The notes beneath the pieces were generated by a model, which had not been told where the DNA came from, did no database searches, and worked only from the letters and a program-made list of their open reading frames with translations. From NCBI GenBank assembly GCA_002360945.1, contig DERO01000036.1:53333-117332 (forward strand): a stretch of 64,000 nucleotides of DNA, written 5' to 3'. Positions 50,641 through 61,100 of the stretch are shown here, piece after piece. Both the position numbers and the translations under genes were made by a program. How positions within the stretch are numbered: the first letter of the stretch is position 1; each line of letters opens with the position of its first letter. This DNA is from Leclercia adecarboxylata. Its GTDB lineage: Bacteria > Pseudomonadota > Gammaproteobacteria > Enterobacterales > Enterobacteriaceae.

Positions 50641-51666
50641 CTAGTTCCAGCTCAGGATCACTTTCCCGGACTGGCCTGAACGCATCGCGTCAAAGCCCTG
50701 CTGGAACTCATCGATGGAGAAGCGATGAGTGATGATTGGCGACAGATCCAGACCGGACTGGATCAGCGCTGCCATCTTGTACCAGGTCTCGAACATCTCG
50801 CGGCCATAAATTCCCTTGATAAACAGCCCCTTGAAGATGACTTTGTTCCAGTCGATGGACATATCTGACGGTGGAATACCCAGCATCGCGATACGCCCGC
50901 CGTGGTTCATGGTGTCGAGCATGGTGCGGAAAGCCGGCGGCGCGCCGGACATTTCCAGACCGACGTCAAAGCCTTCGGTCATCCCCAGTTCTTCCATCAC
51001 GTCGTTCAGGTTCTCTTTAGAGACATCCACCGCACGGGTAACACCCATCTTGCGCGCCAGCGACAGACGGTATTCGTTCACGTCGGTGATCACCACGTTG
51101 CGGGCACCCACGTGCTTCGCCACCGCTGCCGCCATAATGCCGATCGGGCCTGCGCCGGAGACCAGCACGTCTTCGCCTACGAGGTCAAACGACAGGGCCG
51201 TATGCACCGCGTTGCCGAACGGGTCAAAGATGGAAGCCAGATCGTCAGAGATGTTGTCCGGGATTTTGAAGGCGTTGAACGCCGGGATCACCAGATATTC
51301 TGCGAAGCAGCCCGGGCGGTTGACGCCCACGCCGACGGTATTGCGGCACAGATGCGTGCGGCCGCCGCGGCAGTTACGGCAGTGGCCGCAGGTGATATGG
51401 CCTTCGCCGGAGACGCGATCGCCGATTTTAAAGCCTTTTACTTCCTGACCAATGCCAACCACTTCGCCGACATATTCGTGACCGACCACCATCGGCACCG
51501 GAATGGTCTTCTGCGACCACTGGTCCCAGTTGTAAATATGTACGTCCGTGCCGCAAATAGCAGTTTTACGAATTTTGATCAGCAGATCGTTATGACCAAC
51601 TTCCGGCTCCGGAACGTCGGTCATCCAGATGCCTTCTTCCGCTTTCAGTTTGGATAATGCTTTCAT
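50641..51666 (-). CDS. tdh: L-threonine 3-dehydrogenase
   Basis: Zinc-dependent medium-chain dehydrogenase that oxidises threonine to 2-amino-3-ketobutyrate, the substrate of Kbl. The 341 residues equal E. coli. Catalytic zinc motif is GHEYVGEV with Cys38 in the N-terminal part; structural-zinc cysteines are [15 protein letters not shown]; cofactor motif GAGPIGIM. It follows kbl by nine bases and ends at a strong terminator. Confidence 0.97.
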   Translation of the reverse strand: MKALSKLKAEEGIWMTDVPEPEVGHNDLLIKIRKTAICGTDVHIYNWDQWSQKTIPVPMVVGHEYVGEVVGIGQEVKGFKIGDRVSGEGHITCGHCRNCRGGRTHLCRNTVGVGVNRPGCFAEYLVIPAFNAFKIPDNISDDLASIFDPFGNAVHTALSFDLVGEDVLVSGAGPIGIMAAAVAKHVGARNVVITDVNEYRLSLARKMGVTRAVDVSKENLNDVMEELGMTEGFDVGLEMSGAPPAFRTMLDTMNHGGRIAMLGIPPSDMSIDWNKVIFKGLFIKGIYGREMFETWYKMAALIQSGLDLSPIITHRFSIDEFQQGFDAMRSGQSGKVILSWN

Positions 51667-51675
51667 TACGCGTCC

Positions 51676-52872
51676 TCAGGCAATCACGCCCAGTTGTTTG
51701 CCGATGCGGGTAAAGGCTTCCACCGCACGCTCAATTTGTTCAGGGGAATGCGCCGCCGACATCTGGGTGCGAATACGCGCCTGACCTTTTGGCACCACCG
51801 GGAAGAAGAAACCGGTGACGTAGATTCCCTCTTTTTGCAGCTCGCGGGCAAAGTTCTGCGCCACTACGGCATCGCCCAGCATCACCGGGATAATGGCGTG
51901 ATCGGCACCGGCCAGGGTAAAGCCCGCCGCGGTCATTTTTTCGCGGAACAGACGGGCATTGGACCACAGACGGTCACGCAGTTCGGCACCGGACTCCACC
52001 ATCTCCAGCACCTTGATGGAGGCGGAAACAATGGCCGGGGCCAGCGAGTTGGAGAACAGGTACGGACGGGAACGCTGACGCAGCCACTCCACCACCTCTT
52101 TGCGTGCAGCGGTATAGCCGCCGGACGCGCCGCCGAGCGCTTTGCCCAGCGTACCGGTGATGATGTCCACGCGGCCCATTACGTCGCAGTATTCATGGGA
52201 GCCACGACCGTTTTCACCGACAAAACCGACCGCGTGCGAGTCATCAACCATCACCAGCGCATCGTATTTGTCCGCCAGGTCGCAGACGCCTTTCAGGTTG
52301 GCGATCACGCCGTCCATGGAGAACACGCCGTCGGTGGCGATCAGCACGTGGCGCGCACCGGCCTCGCGGGCCTCTTTCAGACGCGCTTCCAGCTCAACCA
52401 TATCGTTGTTGGCGTAGCGGAAACGCTTCGCTTTACACAGACGCACGCCGTCGATGATCGACGCGTGGTTCAGGGCATCGGAAATAATGGCATCTTCCGC
52501 GCCGAGCAGGGTCTCAAACAGACCGCCGTTGGCATCGAAACAGGAAGAGTACAGAATCGCATCCTCCATGCCGAGGAAGGCGGCCAGCTTGCTCTCCAGC
52601 GCCTTGTGGCTGTCCTGGGTGCCGCAGATGAAACGCACGGAGGCCATGCCAAAACCGTGGGTGTCCATGCCTGCCTTCGCGGCAGCGATCAGCTCAGGGT
52701 GATTCGCCAGACCTAAGTAGTTGTTGGCGCAGAAGTTGATCACGTGGCTGCCGTCGGCAACGGTGATATCCGCCTGTTGAGCGGACGTAATGATTCGCTC
52801 TTCTTTGAACAACCCTTCCGCTCGCGCGGTTTCCAGGTCACTGTTTAACTGTTTGTAAAAATCACCACGCAT
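51676..52872 (-). CDS. kbl: 2-amino-3-ketobutyrate CoA ligase
   Basis: PLP enzyme that splits 2-amino-3-ketobutyrate with CoA into glycine and acetyl-CoA. The 398-residue alpha-oxoamine synthase has the PLP lysine in [14 protein letters not shown] and the [11 protein letters not shown] motif. First gene of kbl-tdh, divergent from hldD across a 215-base gap. Confidence 0.96.
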   Translation of the reverse strand: MRGDFYKQLNSDLETARAEGLFKEERIITSAQQADITVADGSHVINFCANNYLGLANHPELIAAAKAGMDTHGFGMASVRFICGTQDSHKALESKLAAFLGMEDAILYSSCFDANGGLFETLLGAEDAIISDALNHASIIDGVRLCKAKRFRYANNDMVELEARLKEAREAGARHVLIATDGVFSMDGVIANLKGVCDLADKYDALVMVDDSHAVGFVGENGRGSHEYCDVMGRVDIITGTLGKALGGASGGYTAARKEVVEWLRQRSRPYLFSNSLAPAIVSASIKVLEMVESGAELRDRLWSNARLFREKMTAAGFTLAGADHAIIPVMLGDAVVAQNFARELQKEGIYVTGFFFPVVPKGQARIRTQMSAAHSPEQIERAVEAFTRIGKQLGVIA

Positions 52873-53087
52873 TGCAATTCTCCAGACTCGGCAAATTTCG
52901 GCACATATTACCCAAAGCTATACCCCGATACGAGATGACGCATTAACAGTTCTCGTTTTTGCAGCATAAATCACGTGTACCCCTGCGCTGTGAAGGTGAA
53001 TGGCTGAAGGGCAGCCATACTAATGATATGATAGAAACATTAGCGTCCGGGATTGTCCCCGGACTCCACACTTCAAAGGTTACAGCT

Positions 53088-54020
53088 ATGATCATCGTTA
53101 CCGGCGGCGCGGGCTTTATCGGCAGCAATATTATTAAGGCCCTCAATGACAAAGGCATCACCGACATCCTGGTGGTGGACAACCTGAAAGACGGCACCAA
53201 GTTTGTTAACCTGGTGGATCTGAACATTGCCGATTACATGGATAAAGAAGATTTCCTTATCCAGATTATGGCGGGTGAAGAGTTCGGTGAGATCGAGGCT
53301 ATTTTCCATGAAGGTGCCTGCTCCTCCACCACCGAGTGGGACGGCAAGTACATGATGGACAACAACTATCAGTACTCCAAAGAGATCCTGCACTACTGCC
53401 TGGAGCGTGAAATTCCGTTCCTGTACGCCTCATCCGCAGCGACCTACGGCGGCCGCACCTCTGACTTTATTGAATCCCGTGAATACGAGCAGCCGCTGAA
53501 CGTCTACGGCTACTCCAAGTTCCTGTTCGATGAGTACGTGCGCCAGGTGCTGCCGGAAGCGAACTCGCAGATCGTCGGCTTCCGCTACTTCAACGTCTAC
53601 GGACCGCGCGAAGGCCACAAAGGCAGCATGGCGAGCGTGGCTTTCCACCTTAATACCCAGCTGAACAACGGCGAAACCCCGAAACTGTTCGAAGGCAGCG
53701 ATGGCTTCAAGCGTGACTTCGTCTACGTGGGCGACGTGGCGGCGGTGAACCTGTGGTTCTGGGAAAACGGCGTCTCCGGCATTTTCAACCTGGGGACCGG
53801 CCGGGCAGAATCCTTCCAGGCGGTGGCCGATGCTGCGCTGGCGTACCATCAGAAAGGCAGCCTTGAGTACATCCCGTTCCCGGATAAGCTGAAAGGCCGT
53901 TATCAGGCATTCACTCAGGCGGACCTGACCAACCTGCGTGCCGCAGGCTATGACAAGCCGTTCAAGACCGTTGCCGAAGGGGTGACGGAATATATGGCCT
54001 GGCTGAATCGCAACGCGTAA
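53088..54020 (+). CDS. hldD: ADP-L-glycero-D-manno-heptose-6-epimerase
   Basis: Makes ADP-L-glycero-D-manno-heptose, the donor of inner-core heptose. The 310-residue short-chain reductase has NADP motif GGAGFIGSN at 6-14 and the catalytic YGYSK pair (Tyr about 140, Lys about 144). Length equals E. coli HldD. I start it at 53088; the frame opens at 52959 with no ribosome site. First gene of the hldD-waaF-waaC-waaQ run. The htrL gene that precedes it in E. coli is absent. Confidence 0.96.
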   Translation: MIIVTGGAGFIGSNIIKALNDKGITDILVVDNLKDGTKFVNLVDLNIADYMDKEDFLIQIMAGEEFGEIEAIFHEGACSSTTEWDGKYMMDNNYQYSKEILHYCLEREIPFLYASSAATYGGRTSDFIESREYEQPLNVYGYSKFLFDEYVRQVLPEANSQIVGFRYFNVYGPREGHKGSMASVAFHLNTQLNNGETPKLFEGSDGFKRDFVYVGDVAAVNLWFWENGVSGIFNLGTGRAESFQAVADAALAYHQKGSLEYIPFPDKLKGRYQAFTQADLTNLRAAGYDKPFKTVAEGVTEYMAWLNRNA

Positions 54021-54029
54021 GAAATAAGC

Positions 54030-55076
54030 ATGAAGATACTGGTGATCGGCCCGTCATGGGTGGGCGACATGATGATGTCGCAAAGTCTCTATCGCACGCT
54101 CAAGGCGCGCTATCCCCAGGCGATAATCGACGTGATGGCACCCGCGTGGTGCCGTCCGCTGTTATCGCGGATGCCGGAAGTTAACGAAGCGATCCCGATG
54201 CCGCTCGGCCACGGGGCGCTCGAGCTTGCCGAACGCCGCAAGCTCGGCCATAACCTGCGCGACAAGCGTTACGACCGCGCCTACGTACTGCCTAACTCCT
54301 TTAAGTCCGCGCTGGTGCCTTTCTTCGCCAGCGTGCCGCACCGTACTGGCTGGCGTGGCGAGATGCGTTACGGCCTGCTTAACGATGCCAGGATACTCGA
54401 TAAAGAAGCCTGGCCGCTGATGGTGGAGCGCTACGTGGCGCTGGCCTACGACAAAGGCGTGATGCGCAGCGCGAAAGATCTGCCCCAGCCGCTGCTGTGG
54501 CCGCAGCTCCAGGTTAACGAGGGTGAGAAATCCCAGACCTGTAACGCCTTTGGCCTGTTGCCCGATCGTCCGCTGATTGGCTTCTGCCCTGGCGCGGAGT
54601 TTGGCCCGGCAAAACGCTGGCCGCACTATCACTACGCTGAACTGGCGAAGCAGCTGATCGACGAAGGCTATCAGGTTGTGCTGTTCGGCTCGGCGAAAGA
54701 TCATGAGGCGGGGAATGAAATCCTTGCTGCGCTGAGCAACGAACAGGTGGCCTGGTGCCGCAACCTGGCGGGCGAAACCCAGCTGGAGCAGGCTGTCATT
54801 CTGCTGGCCGCCTGTAAAGCCGTGGTCACTAACGACTCCGGCCTGATGCACGTTGCCGCAGCGCTGAATCGCCCGCTGGTGGCGCTGTATGGCCCGAGCA
54901 GCCCGGACTTCACCCCGCCGCTGTCGCATAAAGCGCGCGTGATCCGCTTGATCACCGGCTACCACAAAGTACGTAAGGGTGACGCCGCCGAAGGCTATCA
55001 CCAGAGCCTGATCGACATTACCCCGCAGCGTGTCCTCGACGAGCTTAACGAACTGCTGTTGAGCGAAGAAGGATAA
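54030..55076 (+). CDS. waaF: ADP-heptose:LPS heptosyltransferase II
   Basis: Adds the second heptose to the LPS inner core at the cytoplasmic face. The 348-residue GT9 enzyme (GT-B fold) begins MKILVIGPSWVGDMMMSQSL. The C-terminal half carries the donor site with CPGAEFGPAKRWP and TNDSGLMHVAAAL, the GT9 signature. Nine bases after hldD and three before waaC. Confidence 0.96.
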   Translation: MKILVIGPSWVGDMMMSQSLYRTLKARYPQAIIDVMAPAWCRPLLSRMPEVNEAIPMPLGHGALELAERRKLGHNLRDKRYDRAYVLPNSFKSALVPFFASVPHRTGWRGEMRYGLLNDARILDKEAWPLMVERYVALAYDKGVMRSAKDLPQPLLWPQLQVNEGEKSQTCNAFGLLPDRPLIGFCPGAEFGPAKRWPHYHYAELAKQLIDEGYQVVLFGSAKDHEAGNEILAALSNEQVAWCRNLAGETQLEQAVILLAACKAVVTNDSGLMHVAAALNRPLVALYGPSSPDFTPPLSHKARVIRLITGYHKVRKGDAAEGYHQSLIDITPQRVLDELNELLLSEEG

Positions 55077-55079
55077 CGG

Positions 55080-56066
55080 ATGCGGGTACTGATCGTTAAA
55101 ACCTCCTCGATGGGCGACGTGCTGCATACCCTGCCCTCGCTCACCGACGCCATGCAGGCGATTCCGGGCATCCGTTTTGACTGGGTGGTGGAAGAAGGCT
55201 TCGCGCAGATCCCCACCTGGCACGAAGCCGTGGACCGGGTGATCCCGGTGGCGATCCGTCGCTGGCGCAAAGCCTGGTTCTCCGCCCCCATTAAGGCTGA
55301 GCGTCAGGCCTTTCGCGACGCGGTCCAGGCTCAGCATTACGATGCGATCATCGACGCCCAGGGGCTGGTCAAAAGCGCGGCGCTGGTCACCCGCCTGGCG
55401 CACGGCGTGAAGCACGGCATGGACTGGCACAGCGCCCGCGAGCCGCTGGCAAGTCTGTTCTACAATCGCCGCCACGCGATCGCAAAGCAACAGCACGCGG
55501 TGGAACGCACCCGGGAGCTGTTCGCCAAAAGCCTGAACTACGCAAAACCACACATGCAGGGGGACTACGCGATTTCCCGGCACTTCCTGCACGACGCGGA
55601 GCACACAGGCACGCCTTATCTCATCTTCCTGCACGCCACCACCCGGGATGATAAACACTGGCCGGAAGCCCACTGGCGCGAGTTGATTGGCCTGCTGAGC
55701 GGTACGGGCCTGCGCATCAGGCTCCCGTGGGGCGCACCGCACGAAGAGGCGCGGGCGAAGCGGCTGGCAGAAGGCTTTGATTACGTGGACGTGCTGCCCC
55801 GGATGAAGCTGGACGGCGTGGCGCAACAGCTGGCGGGTGCCACGGCGGTGGTGTCGGTGGATACCGGCCTCAGCCACCTGACGGCGGCGCTGGATCGTCC
55901 TAATATTACGCTTTACGGCCCGACGGATCCGGGTCTGATTGGCGGCTACGGCAAAAATCAATATATCTGCCGCCCGGAACATTCATCGCAGCTGAGCGAC
56001 CTGTCCGCCGCTGCGGTCTTTGCGCAATTAGAGCCGTTGCTGGCAGCAGAGAGAGCCTATGTCTGA
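55080..56066 (+). CDS. waaC: ADP-heptose:LPS heptosyltransferase I
   Basis: Adds the first heptose to Kdo2-lipid A. The 328-residue GT9 enzyme (319 in E. coli) begins MRVLIVKTSSMGDVLHTLPSL with the catalytic Asp13 of the family, and has SVDTGLSHLTAALDRPNITLYG at the donor site. Three bases after waaF; its stop overlaps waaQ by eight bases. Confidence 0.96.
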   Translation: MRVLIVKTSSMGDVLHTLPSLTDAMQAIPGIRFDWVVEEGFAQIPTWHEAVDRVIPVAIRRWRKAWFSAPIKAERQAFRDAVQAQHYDAIIDAQGLVKSAALVTRLAHGVKHGMDWHSAREPLASLFYNRRHAIAKQQHAVERTRELFAKSLNYAKPHMQGDYAISRHFLHDAEHTGTPYLIFLHATTRDDKHWPEAHWRELIGLLSGTGLRIRLPWGAPHEEARAKRLAEGFDYVDVLPRMKLDGVAQQLAGATAVVSVDTGLSHLTAALDRPNITLYGPTDPGLIGGYGKNQYICRPEHSSQLSDLSAAAVFAQLEPLLAAERAYV

Positions 56067-57162
56067 TTTTTTCTCAGCGGAGCGCCCACCGAAGCGCGTG
56101 CTGATCGTTAAGCTGCGTCACCACGGTGACGTCCTGCTGACCTCGCCGGTCTTTACGGTGTTGAAAAAGAACTACCCCAATGTCGAAGTGGATGCCCTGG
56201 TGTATGACGACACCCAGGCGATGCTCACCAGCCACCCGTATATCGACCAGGTGCATACCATTGGCCGCAACTGGCGCAAAAAAGGCTGGTTCGCGCAGTT
56301 CCGCCTGTATCGTGCTCTGCTGAATACCCTTAAGGCGCGTCAGTATGACGTGCTGATCAACCTCACCGAACACTGGCACGGCGCGCGTCTCGCGCGTCGT
56401 CTGAAACCGCGCGTGTCCGTCGGCTTTAAGCCCGATAAACGCGGCGGGCTGGCACGTCGCCGCTGGGTGAAATCCTTCACCACCCTCTATCCGGCGATCC
56501 AGGATAACAGTCGCCATATGGTGGAGGTGAATCTGGATGCGCTGCGGCGGATCGGCATTCATCCACAGGCCGAGGCCGATAAACATACCCTGTTTGTGCC
56601 CGGCGATGCGGCGGAAGCATCGATTGCGGAGAAACTGGCCGGCTTCGGGCTGGCGAGCCAGTCCTACATTCTGGTGCACCCGACGTCGCGCTGGATGTTT
56701 AAGGCCTGGGATATCAACAAGCTGGCGGCGACCATCGATAACCTGGCGGCCCGCGGCCTGCCAATTATCCTCTCTGCGGCGCCGTCAAAAGAAGAGACCG
56801 CCTATATGGATGAGCTGCGTGCCGCGCTCACCCAGCCGGTGTTTGATTTAAGCGGCCAGCTCAACCTGAAAGAGCTGGGTGCGCTGATGAAGCACGCGCG
56901 GGTCTACTTTGGCGTCGATTCGATGCCGATGCACCTCGCCAGCGCGGTGGGAACGCCGACCGTCGCCATCTTTGGCCCGACCGGGGCGATCAAGTGGGCC
57001 CCGTGGGGCGTGAACTACCGGGTGATCGTGGCTGGATTTACCTGTCAGCCCTGCGGTAAAGCGGGCTGCGGCGACAGCGGCGTCTCCGACTGCATTACGG
57101 CGATCACCCCGCAGATGGTGCTGAGCGCTATCGATACCCTGCTGCTGGAAAACCCGGCATGA
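56059..57162 (+). CDS. waaQ: LPS core heptosyltransferase III
   Basis: Adds the side-branch third heptose to the core. The 367-residue GT9 enzyme begins with RVLIVKLRHHGDVLLTSPVF and has donor-site motif GVDSMPMHLASAVGTPTVAIFG. A cysteine group near the C-terminus (CQPCGKAGCGDSGVSDC) is a feature of WaaQ-type proteins. It overlaps waaC by eight bases and the next gene by four, so it is translated in a coupled series. Confidence 0.92.
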   Translation: MSDFFSAERPPKRVLIVKLRHHGDVLLTSPVFTVLKKNYPNVEVDALVYDDTQAMLTSHPYIDQVHTIGRNWRKKGWFAQFRLYRALLNTLKARQYDVLINLTEHWHGARLARRLKPRVSVGFKPDKRGGLARRRWVKSFTTLYPAIQDNSRHMVEVNLDALRRIGIHPQAEADKHTLFVPGDAAEASIAEKLAGFGLASQSYILVHPTSRWMFKAWDINKLAATIDNLAARGLPIILSAAPSKEETAYMDELRAALTQPVFDLSGQLNLKELGALMKHARVYFGVDSMPMHLASAVGTPTVAIFGPTGAIKWAPWGVNYRVIVAGFTCQPCGKAGCGDSGVSDCITAITPQMVLSAIDTLLLENPA

Positions 57163-58268
57163 AGCTGGCTATCGTCCGACAGACCTATAATCCCAACGGC
57201 GGCGCGGAGCGCTTTGTCTCCCGCGCGCTGAACGTGCTGGCGCAGGATACGGCCCTGGACGTGACGCTGATTGCCCGTCAGTGGGAGGACGCCGCTGGCT
57301 GGAAAACCCTGACGGTCAACCCGGCCTTCCGCAACCGTCTCGACCGCGAATCGGGTTTTGCCCAGGCCGCGGCGGTGCAGTTTGCGCAGTTCGATATCGT
57401 GCAGAGCCACGAGCGTATTCCGGGGGCGACCATCTTCCGCGCCGGGGATGGCGTACATGCCACCTGGCTTGCGCAGTACAACCGCATCCAGTCCCCGCTG
57501 GCGCGCTGGGCGCAGTCCCTGAGCCGCTATCATCGCTATATTTTGCAGGCGGAAGCGCAGATGTTTACCCATCCTGCGCTGCGCAAGGTGATCTGCAACT
57601 CGAAGATGGTGCGGGATGATATCGCCCGCCGTTTTGGCCTGCCGGATGACAAGCTGACGGTGATCTACAACGGCGTGGATACCGCCCACTTCAGCCCAGA
57701 GGTGCGCGCGCGCTCCCAGCGTGATGCACTGGGGATCCCACCGGCGGCACCGGTGCTGGCTTATGTCGGCTCCGGGTTCAGCCGTAAAGGAGTGGCGACA
57801 GCACTGCGCGCCATTGTTCCTCATCCGGATGTCTGGCTGCTGGTCGCCGGGCGCGATAAGCACGCGCGTAAATTTGAAAAACTGGCGCAGACCCTCGGCG
57901 TGGCGTCCCGGGTGCGTTTCCTGGGGCCGGTTGCCGATGTCCGTCAGGTGTACGGCACCGCCGACGCGCTGATCCTGCCAACGCTTTACGATCCCTTCCC
58001 GAACGTCTGCGTCGAAGCGCTGGCCTGTGGACTGCCGCTGCTCACCAGCCCTGGCTGCGGCGCGGCGGAGTGGATTGAAGAGGGGGTTAACGGCTGGGTG
58101 CGCGACGCGCTCGACGGCGCGGGCTTTAAGCAGGCGATCGCCGAATGGCTGAATGGCCGGGAACAGGGTATGGATTATTCAGCAGCAGCACGCGCCACTG
58201 CTGAGCCTTATACCCTTGAACGGATGGCGAAAGAGCTGCAGGCGCTCTACCGCGACCTGCTGCGCTGA
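57159..58268 (+). CDS. Family 4 core glycosyltransferase, WaaG/WabG type
   Basis: A 369-residue GT-B retaining glycosyltransferase. The acceptor domain starts MKLAIVRQTYNPNGGAERFV; the donor domain has ICNSKMVRDDIARRFGLPDD and the EX7E-type motif PFPNVCVEALACGLP. The Klebsiella enzyme WabG, which adds galacturonic acid to heptose II, has this N-terminus, whereas E. coli WaaG starts differently; I lean to WabG. It overlaps waaQ by four bases. Its 3' end overlaps the antisense GT4 gene by 22 bases. Confidence 0.8.
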   Translation: MKLAIVRQTYNPNGGAERFVSRALNVLAQDTALDVTLIARQWEDAAGWKTLTVNPAFRNRLDRESGFAQAAAVQFAQFDIVQSHERIPGATIFRAGDGVHATWLAQYNRIQSPLARWAQSLSRYHRYILQAEAQMFTHPALRKVICNSKMVRDDIARRFGLPDDKLTVIYNGVDTAHFSPEVRARSQRDALGIPPAAPVLAYVGSGFSRKGVATALRAIVPHPDVWLLVAGRDKHARKFEKLAQTLGVASRVRFLGPVADVRQVYGTADALILPTLYDPFPNVCVEALACGLPLLTSPGCGAAEWIEEGVNGWVRDALDGAGFKQAIAEWLNGREQGMDYSAAARATAEPYTLERMAKELQALYRDLLR

Positions 58269-59350
58269 GCGGCGGTGGAAAAGACCTTTTCCATCGCCTC
58301 CAGCATGCACTCGCGGGTGAAATGGCTGCACAGGTAATCGTACCCCTGCTGCGCCAGCTTTTCGCGCAGTGCGCCGTCATCGTATAACTGCATAATCGCC
58401 TCGCGCAGCGCCGTTTCGTCGCGCTGCGCAATCAGGATCCCGGTCTGGCCGTTAATCACCGCATCTGCCGTGCCGCCCGCGTCGGTGGCAATAGTCGCAA
58501 TTCGCGAGGCCAGCGACTGCAGCACCCCCTGCGGGACGCCCTCCATATCGTGCGACGGACTGAGCGCAACATCAAAGGCCGGAAACCAGCGCTCCGGATC
58601 GCTGCGATGCCCCGCCATCACCACCCGCTGCTGCAATCCGAGGTCGATAATCTCCTGCTCCAGCGTCGCCTTATGCGGCCCTTCACCGACGATCGCCAGC
58701 CTGATGTGCGGGTTACCAATGGCGGCCAGGGCGCGCAGCAGCACGCTATGACCTTTGTTAGGCCGTAGGTGCGACACCACGCCCAGCCAGAAATCCTCCT
58801 GCGACAGGCCGCAGTGCTCACGGGCAGCCTGTTTATCCGCCGGATGAAAACGCTGCGTATCCACGCCGCTTGGCACCGAGGTACTCTGGGCCATCGGCAC
58901 GCCAATATCCGCCATCTGCTGACGCAGCGCTTCCCCGGTGGTGACGATATGGGCGCAGGCTTTGCGAAACAGCCAGCGGGTGGTCCAGTTATTGCGGGGA
59001 ACGCCGGAGGCATGGCGGGTACGCACCAGCGGAACCGGATGCGACAAGGTAAGATTGGCCAGCGCCACCAGCCAGGTATCGGCAGAATTGTGACTATTGA
59101 TGACATCAATGGATGAGCGGTTATCTTTCAGCCAGCGACGCAGCAGCTGTAGGTTTTGCAGATTCTTACGCCGTAGCGGCATCGTTACTACCGTTAACCC
59201 GGCATCGCGTGCCAGGCCGTGTAGCGGTGCACTCTCCGGGCAAAGTATGGTCACCTGATGGCCGCGCTGAATCATCCCTAAGGACTCATTAATGATGCGT
59301 AAAGGCTGACCGCCCTTACCACCGTCTGCTTCAGTGTGAACAATATGCAT
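58247..59350 (-). CDS. Family 4 glycosyltransferase on the opposite strand
   Basis: A 367-residue GT-B enzyme. The N-terminus MHIVHTEADGGKGGQPLRII holds the glycine-rich loop. The donor half has the run VVSHLRPNKGH, LAIVGEGP and SPSHDMEGVPQGVLQSLA, with the Glu pair of GT4. The start at 59350 has AGGA upstream; the frame opens at 59383. It is the only gene in the core cluster on minus, convergent with the WabG-like gene and divergent from the ligase. Its sugar specificity cannot be told; Klebsiella core clusters contain comparable GT4 genes such as wabH. Confidence 0.8.
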   Translation of the reverse strand: MHIVHTEADGGKGGQPLRIINESLGMIQRGHQVTILCPESAPLHGLARDAGLTVVTMPLRRKNLQNLQLLRRWLKDNRSSIDVINSHNSADTWLVALANLTLSHPVPLVRTRHASGVPRNNWTTRWLFRKACAHIVTTGEALRQQMADIGVPMAQSTSVPSGVDTQRFHPADKQAAREHCGLSQEDFWLGVVSHLRPNKGHSVLLRALAAIGNPHIRLAIVGEGPHKATLEQEIIDLGLQQRVVMAGHRSDPERWFPAFDVALSPSHDMEGVPQGVLQSLASRIATIATDAGGTADAVINGQTGILIAQRDETALREAIMQLYDDGALREKLAQQGYDYLCSHFTRECMLEAMEKVFSTAAQRSRSR

Positions 59351-59558
59351 ACTTTTCCTGTTTATTGTGCAATGACCTGCCATAACAACAAATTATAACC
59401 GTTACGGCCTGGGTAATACATAAAGCCTGGCGCCGGAAAACGCGTAACGGATTATTCTTGCTTACAAACATTGTCCTTCTGTAGGTCTGGCATTTGTGAT
59501 AGTTTTCTCTGGCTTTTTATTTCCCACGGAAAAACCGTGGAGATCGCTCACAGCGTTG

Positions 59559-59598
59559 TTAACCAGCCGGTCAAGAACCGAAAAATCCTTAACCAGCC
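59559..59598. repeat. Direct repeat upstream of the ligase gene
   Basis: TTAACCAGCC occurs at 59559-59568 and 59589-59598, 30 bases apart. The second copy ends nine bases before the ligase ATG. A CCACGG/CCGTGG hairpin lies just upstream at 59524-59540. Confidence 0.5.
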
Positions 59599-59606
59599 CA
59601 AAACCT

Positions 59607-60977
59607 ATGACAAATACTCGTAACATTCTGACAGGTCTGTTAGTCCTTGCTGTACTGGCTTTATGTTTTATCTGGCCTATTCCCAACGATCAGCTGCCGT
59701 TTCACCGTAATGGGTTAATTTACCCTATTGTCGCCGTGGCACTTGGCCTGTTTTTTAGTGGGACAACAACCCGACAACGGCTGGATTTAAGCAAAATTAA
59801 GTTCGTTCTTATTGTGATATGGGCGTTAACTTTCTTTATTCTGATTAATGGGCTTTTTGTCGCCCCAGACATAAAAGAAATGGTTTCAGCCTGGAGTGGC
59901 CAGTGGTTACGCCCGGTATTACTGTTCTGCGCCGGCCTGGTATTATTGCCGGCGATCCAGAGAACATTCCCCTCCATGACCGCCGCCCGCTTCTTTACGC
60001 TGGTGATCCTCTTCTTCTGGGGCGTGGTCTGCGTACATTTACTGGATTCAGTCTGGCTCTACTGGCGCGACGGTTATATCCACTGGGGTGATACGCGAAT
60101 CGTCTATAATCGCACCCGCATGAGCTTCCAGGTCAACATGATCACCGGCTTTATCCTGGCTGAGTTGCTGGCGCGCGGTCTGTTACATCAACGTTTCCTG
60201 CGCCTGAACACACCCGTGCTGGCGTTGATGCTATTGAGCAATTTATTGTGTACTGCGCTGGTGGACACTCGCTGGGGAACTATCGGTCTGGTCGGCAGCC
60301 TGTTCTCTACTTTTATTCTGCTGAGCCTGCACAGCATGCGCCGCAGCAGAGTCATCGTCACCGGTGGCATACTGGTGGGTCTCATTATTGCTTCTGCGCT
60401 GCTCGGTTACGCCTCATGGAAAACCGACCCACGCTGGCAAAACCTTGAAAGTGATGCCATTGCGGGCTGGAACGCTCCCTTCGCAAGCTTTTGCTACAAT
60501 AAAACAGACGGAACGGTACCCGTTAACAGTCTGGGTGTGCCCATGAATCATTCCAATGGTTGCCGGGCCAGCTTCTTCCATCAGGGCTGGAAGCTTATCG
60601 CCGAGCACCCGGCGGGCGTAGGGGCCAAAAAAGAGGCCTTCCGCTATGTCCTCCGTCGGGATACCCAGGATAACCGTATTAACATTCCCCATAGCCACTA
60701 CGGCCTGATTGAATTCGGTATTCAGAACGGCGTTATGGGTATCGCGGGCTGGCTGATCCTGCTGGTGGGCTGCTGGTATATCGGCTGGCGGGAGTTTCGT
60801 CGCGGTAACATGATGGTGGGGATGTTCCTGCTGCTGTTTACCATCGGTTTCTTCTCCAGAACCATGGTCGATCACAACCTCAAAGATCACTATCTGGAGC
60901 AGTATATGTTACTGACCGGCTTGCTGATTGGCATGTGCGCCCTGCGCCCTGCAAACACCGAAAAGCAAACGTCCTGA
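59607..60977 (+). CDS. waaL: O-antigen ligase family protein (WaaL-like)
   Basis: A 456-residue polytopic inner-membrane protein of the Wzy_C family with about ten to twelve hydrophobic segments. A large periplasmic loop (about residues 290-360) contains the conserved region EHPAGVGAKKEAF and the His motif NIPHSHYGLIEFG. WaaL ligases join undecaprenyl-linked O-antigen to the lipid A core. I start at 59607 (MTNTRNILTGLLVLAVLALC) because the hydrophobic N-terminus begins there; there is no strong ribosome site. Its place in the core cluster favours ligase over polymerase. Confidence 0.83.
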   Translation: MTNTRNILTGLLVLAVLALCFIWPIPNDQLPFHRNGLIYPIVAVALGLFFSGTTTRQRLDLSKIKFVLIVIWALTFFILINGLFVAPDIKEMVSAWSGQWLRPVLLFCAGLVLLPAIQRTFPSMTAARFFTLVILFFWGVVCVHLLDSVWLYWRDGYIHWGDTRIVYNRTRMSFQVNMITGFILAELLARGLLHQRFLRLNTPVLALMLLSNLLCTALVDTRWGTIGLVGSLFSTFILLSLHSMRRSRVIVTGGILVGLIIASALLGYASWKTDPRWQNLESDAIAGWNAPFASFCYNKTDGTVPVNSLGVPMNHSNGCRASFFHQGWKLIAEHPAGVGAKKEAFRYVLRRDTQDNRINIPHSHYGLIEFGIQNGVMGIAGWLILLVGCWYIGWREFRRGNMMVGMFLLLFTIGFFSRTMVDHNLKDHYLEQYMLLTGLLIGMCALRPANTEKQTS

Positions 60978-60986
60978 TCGCTCTGA

Positions 60987-61014
60987 CGCGCCAGAGGAAT
61001 AATCCCCTGGCGCG
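60987..61014 (+). terminator. Hairpin downstream of the ligase gene
   Basis: CGCGCCAG and CTGGCGCG arms, eight bp, close around a 12-base spacer ten bases after the stop. There is no U-tract, so termination is uncertain. Confidence 0.45.
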
Positions 61015-61100
61015 GAACGCTTTAGCCTGTCGGCTGTCGAATTGCCAACAAATGGCCTCGTTATACCCTTTTTATTGCTGCGTATTTTTACGGAGAGAGC

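Noticed and set aside
54162..55982. 606-codon minus-strand frame antisense to waaF and waaC
   Set aside because: It is an antisense shadow of two conserved heptosyltransferases with no motif of its own.
61028..61040. Two CTGTCG copies resembling a Pho box before the WaaH-like gene
   Set aside because: The copies are seven bases apart rather than eleven, so they do not form a PhoB site.
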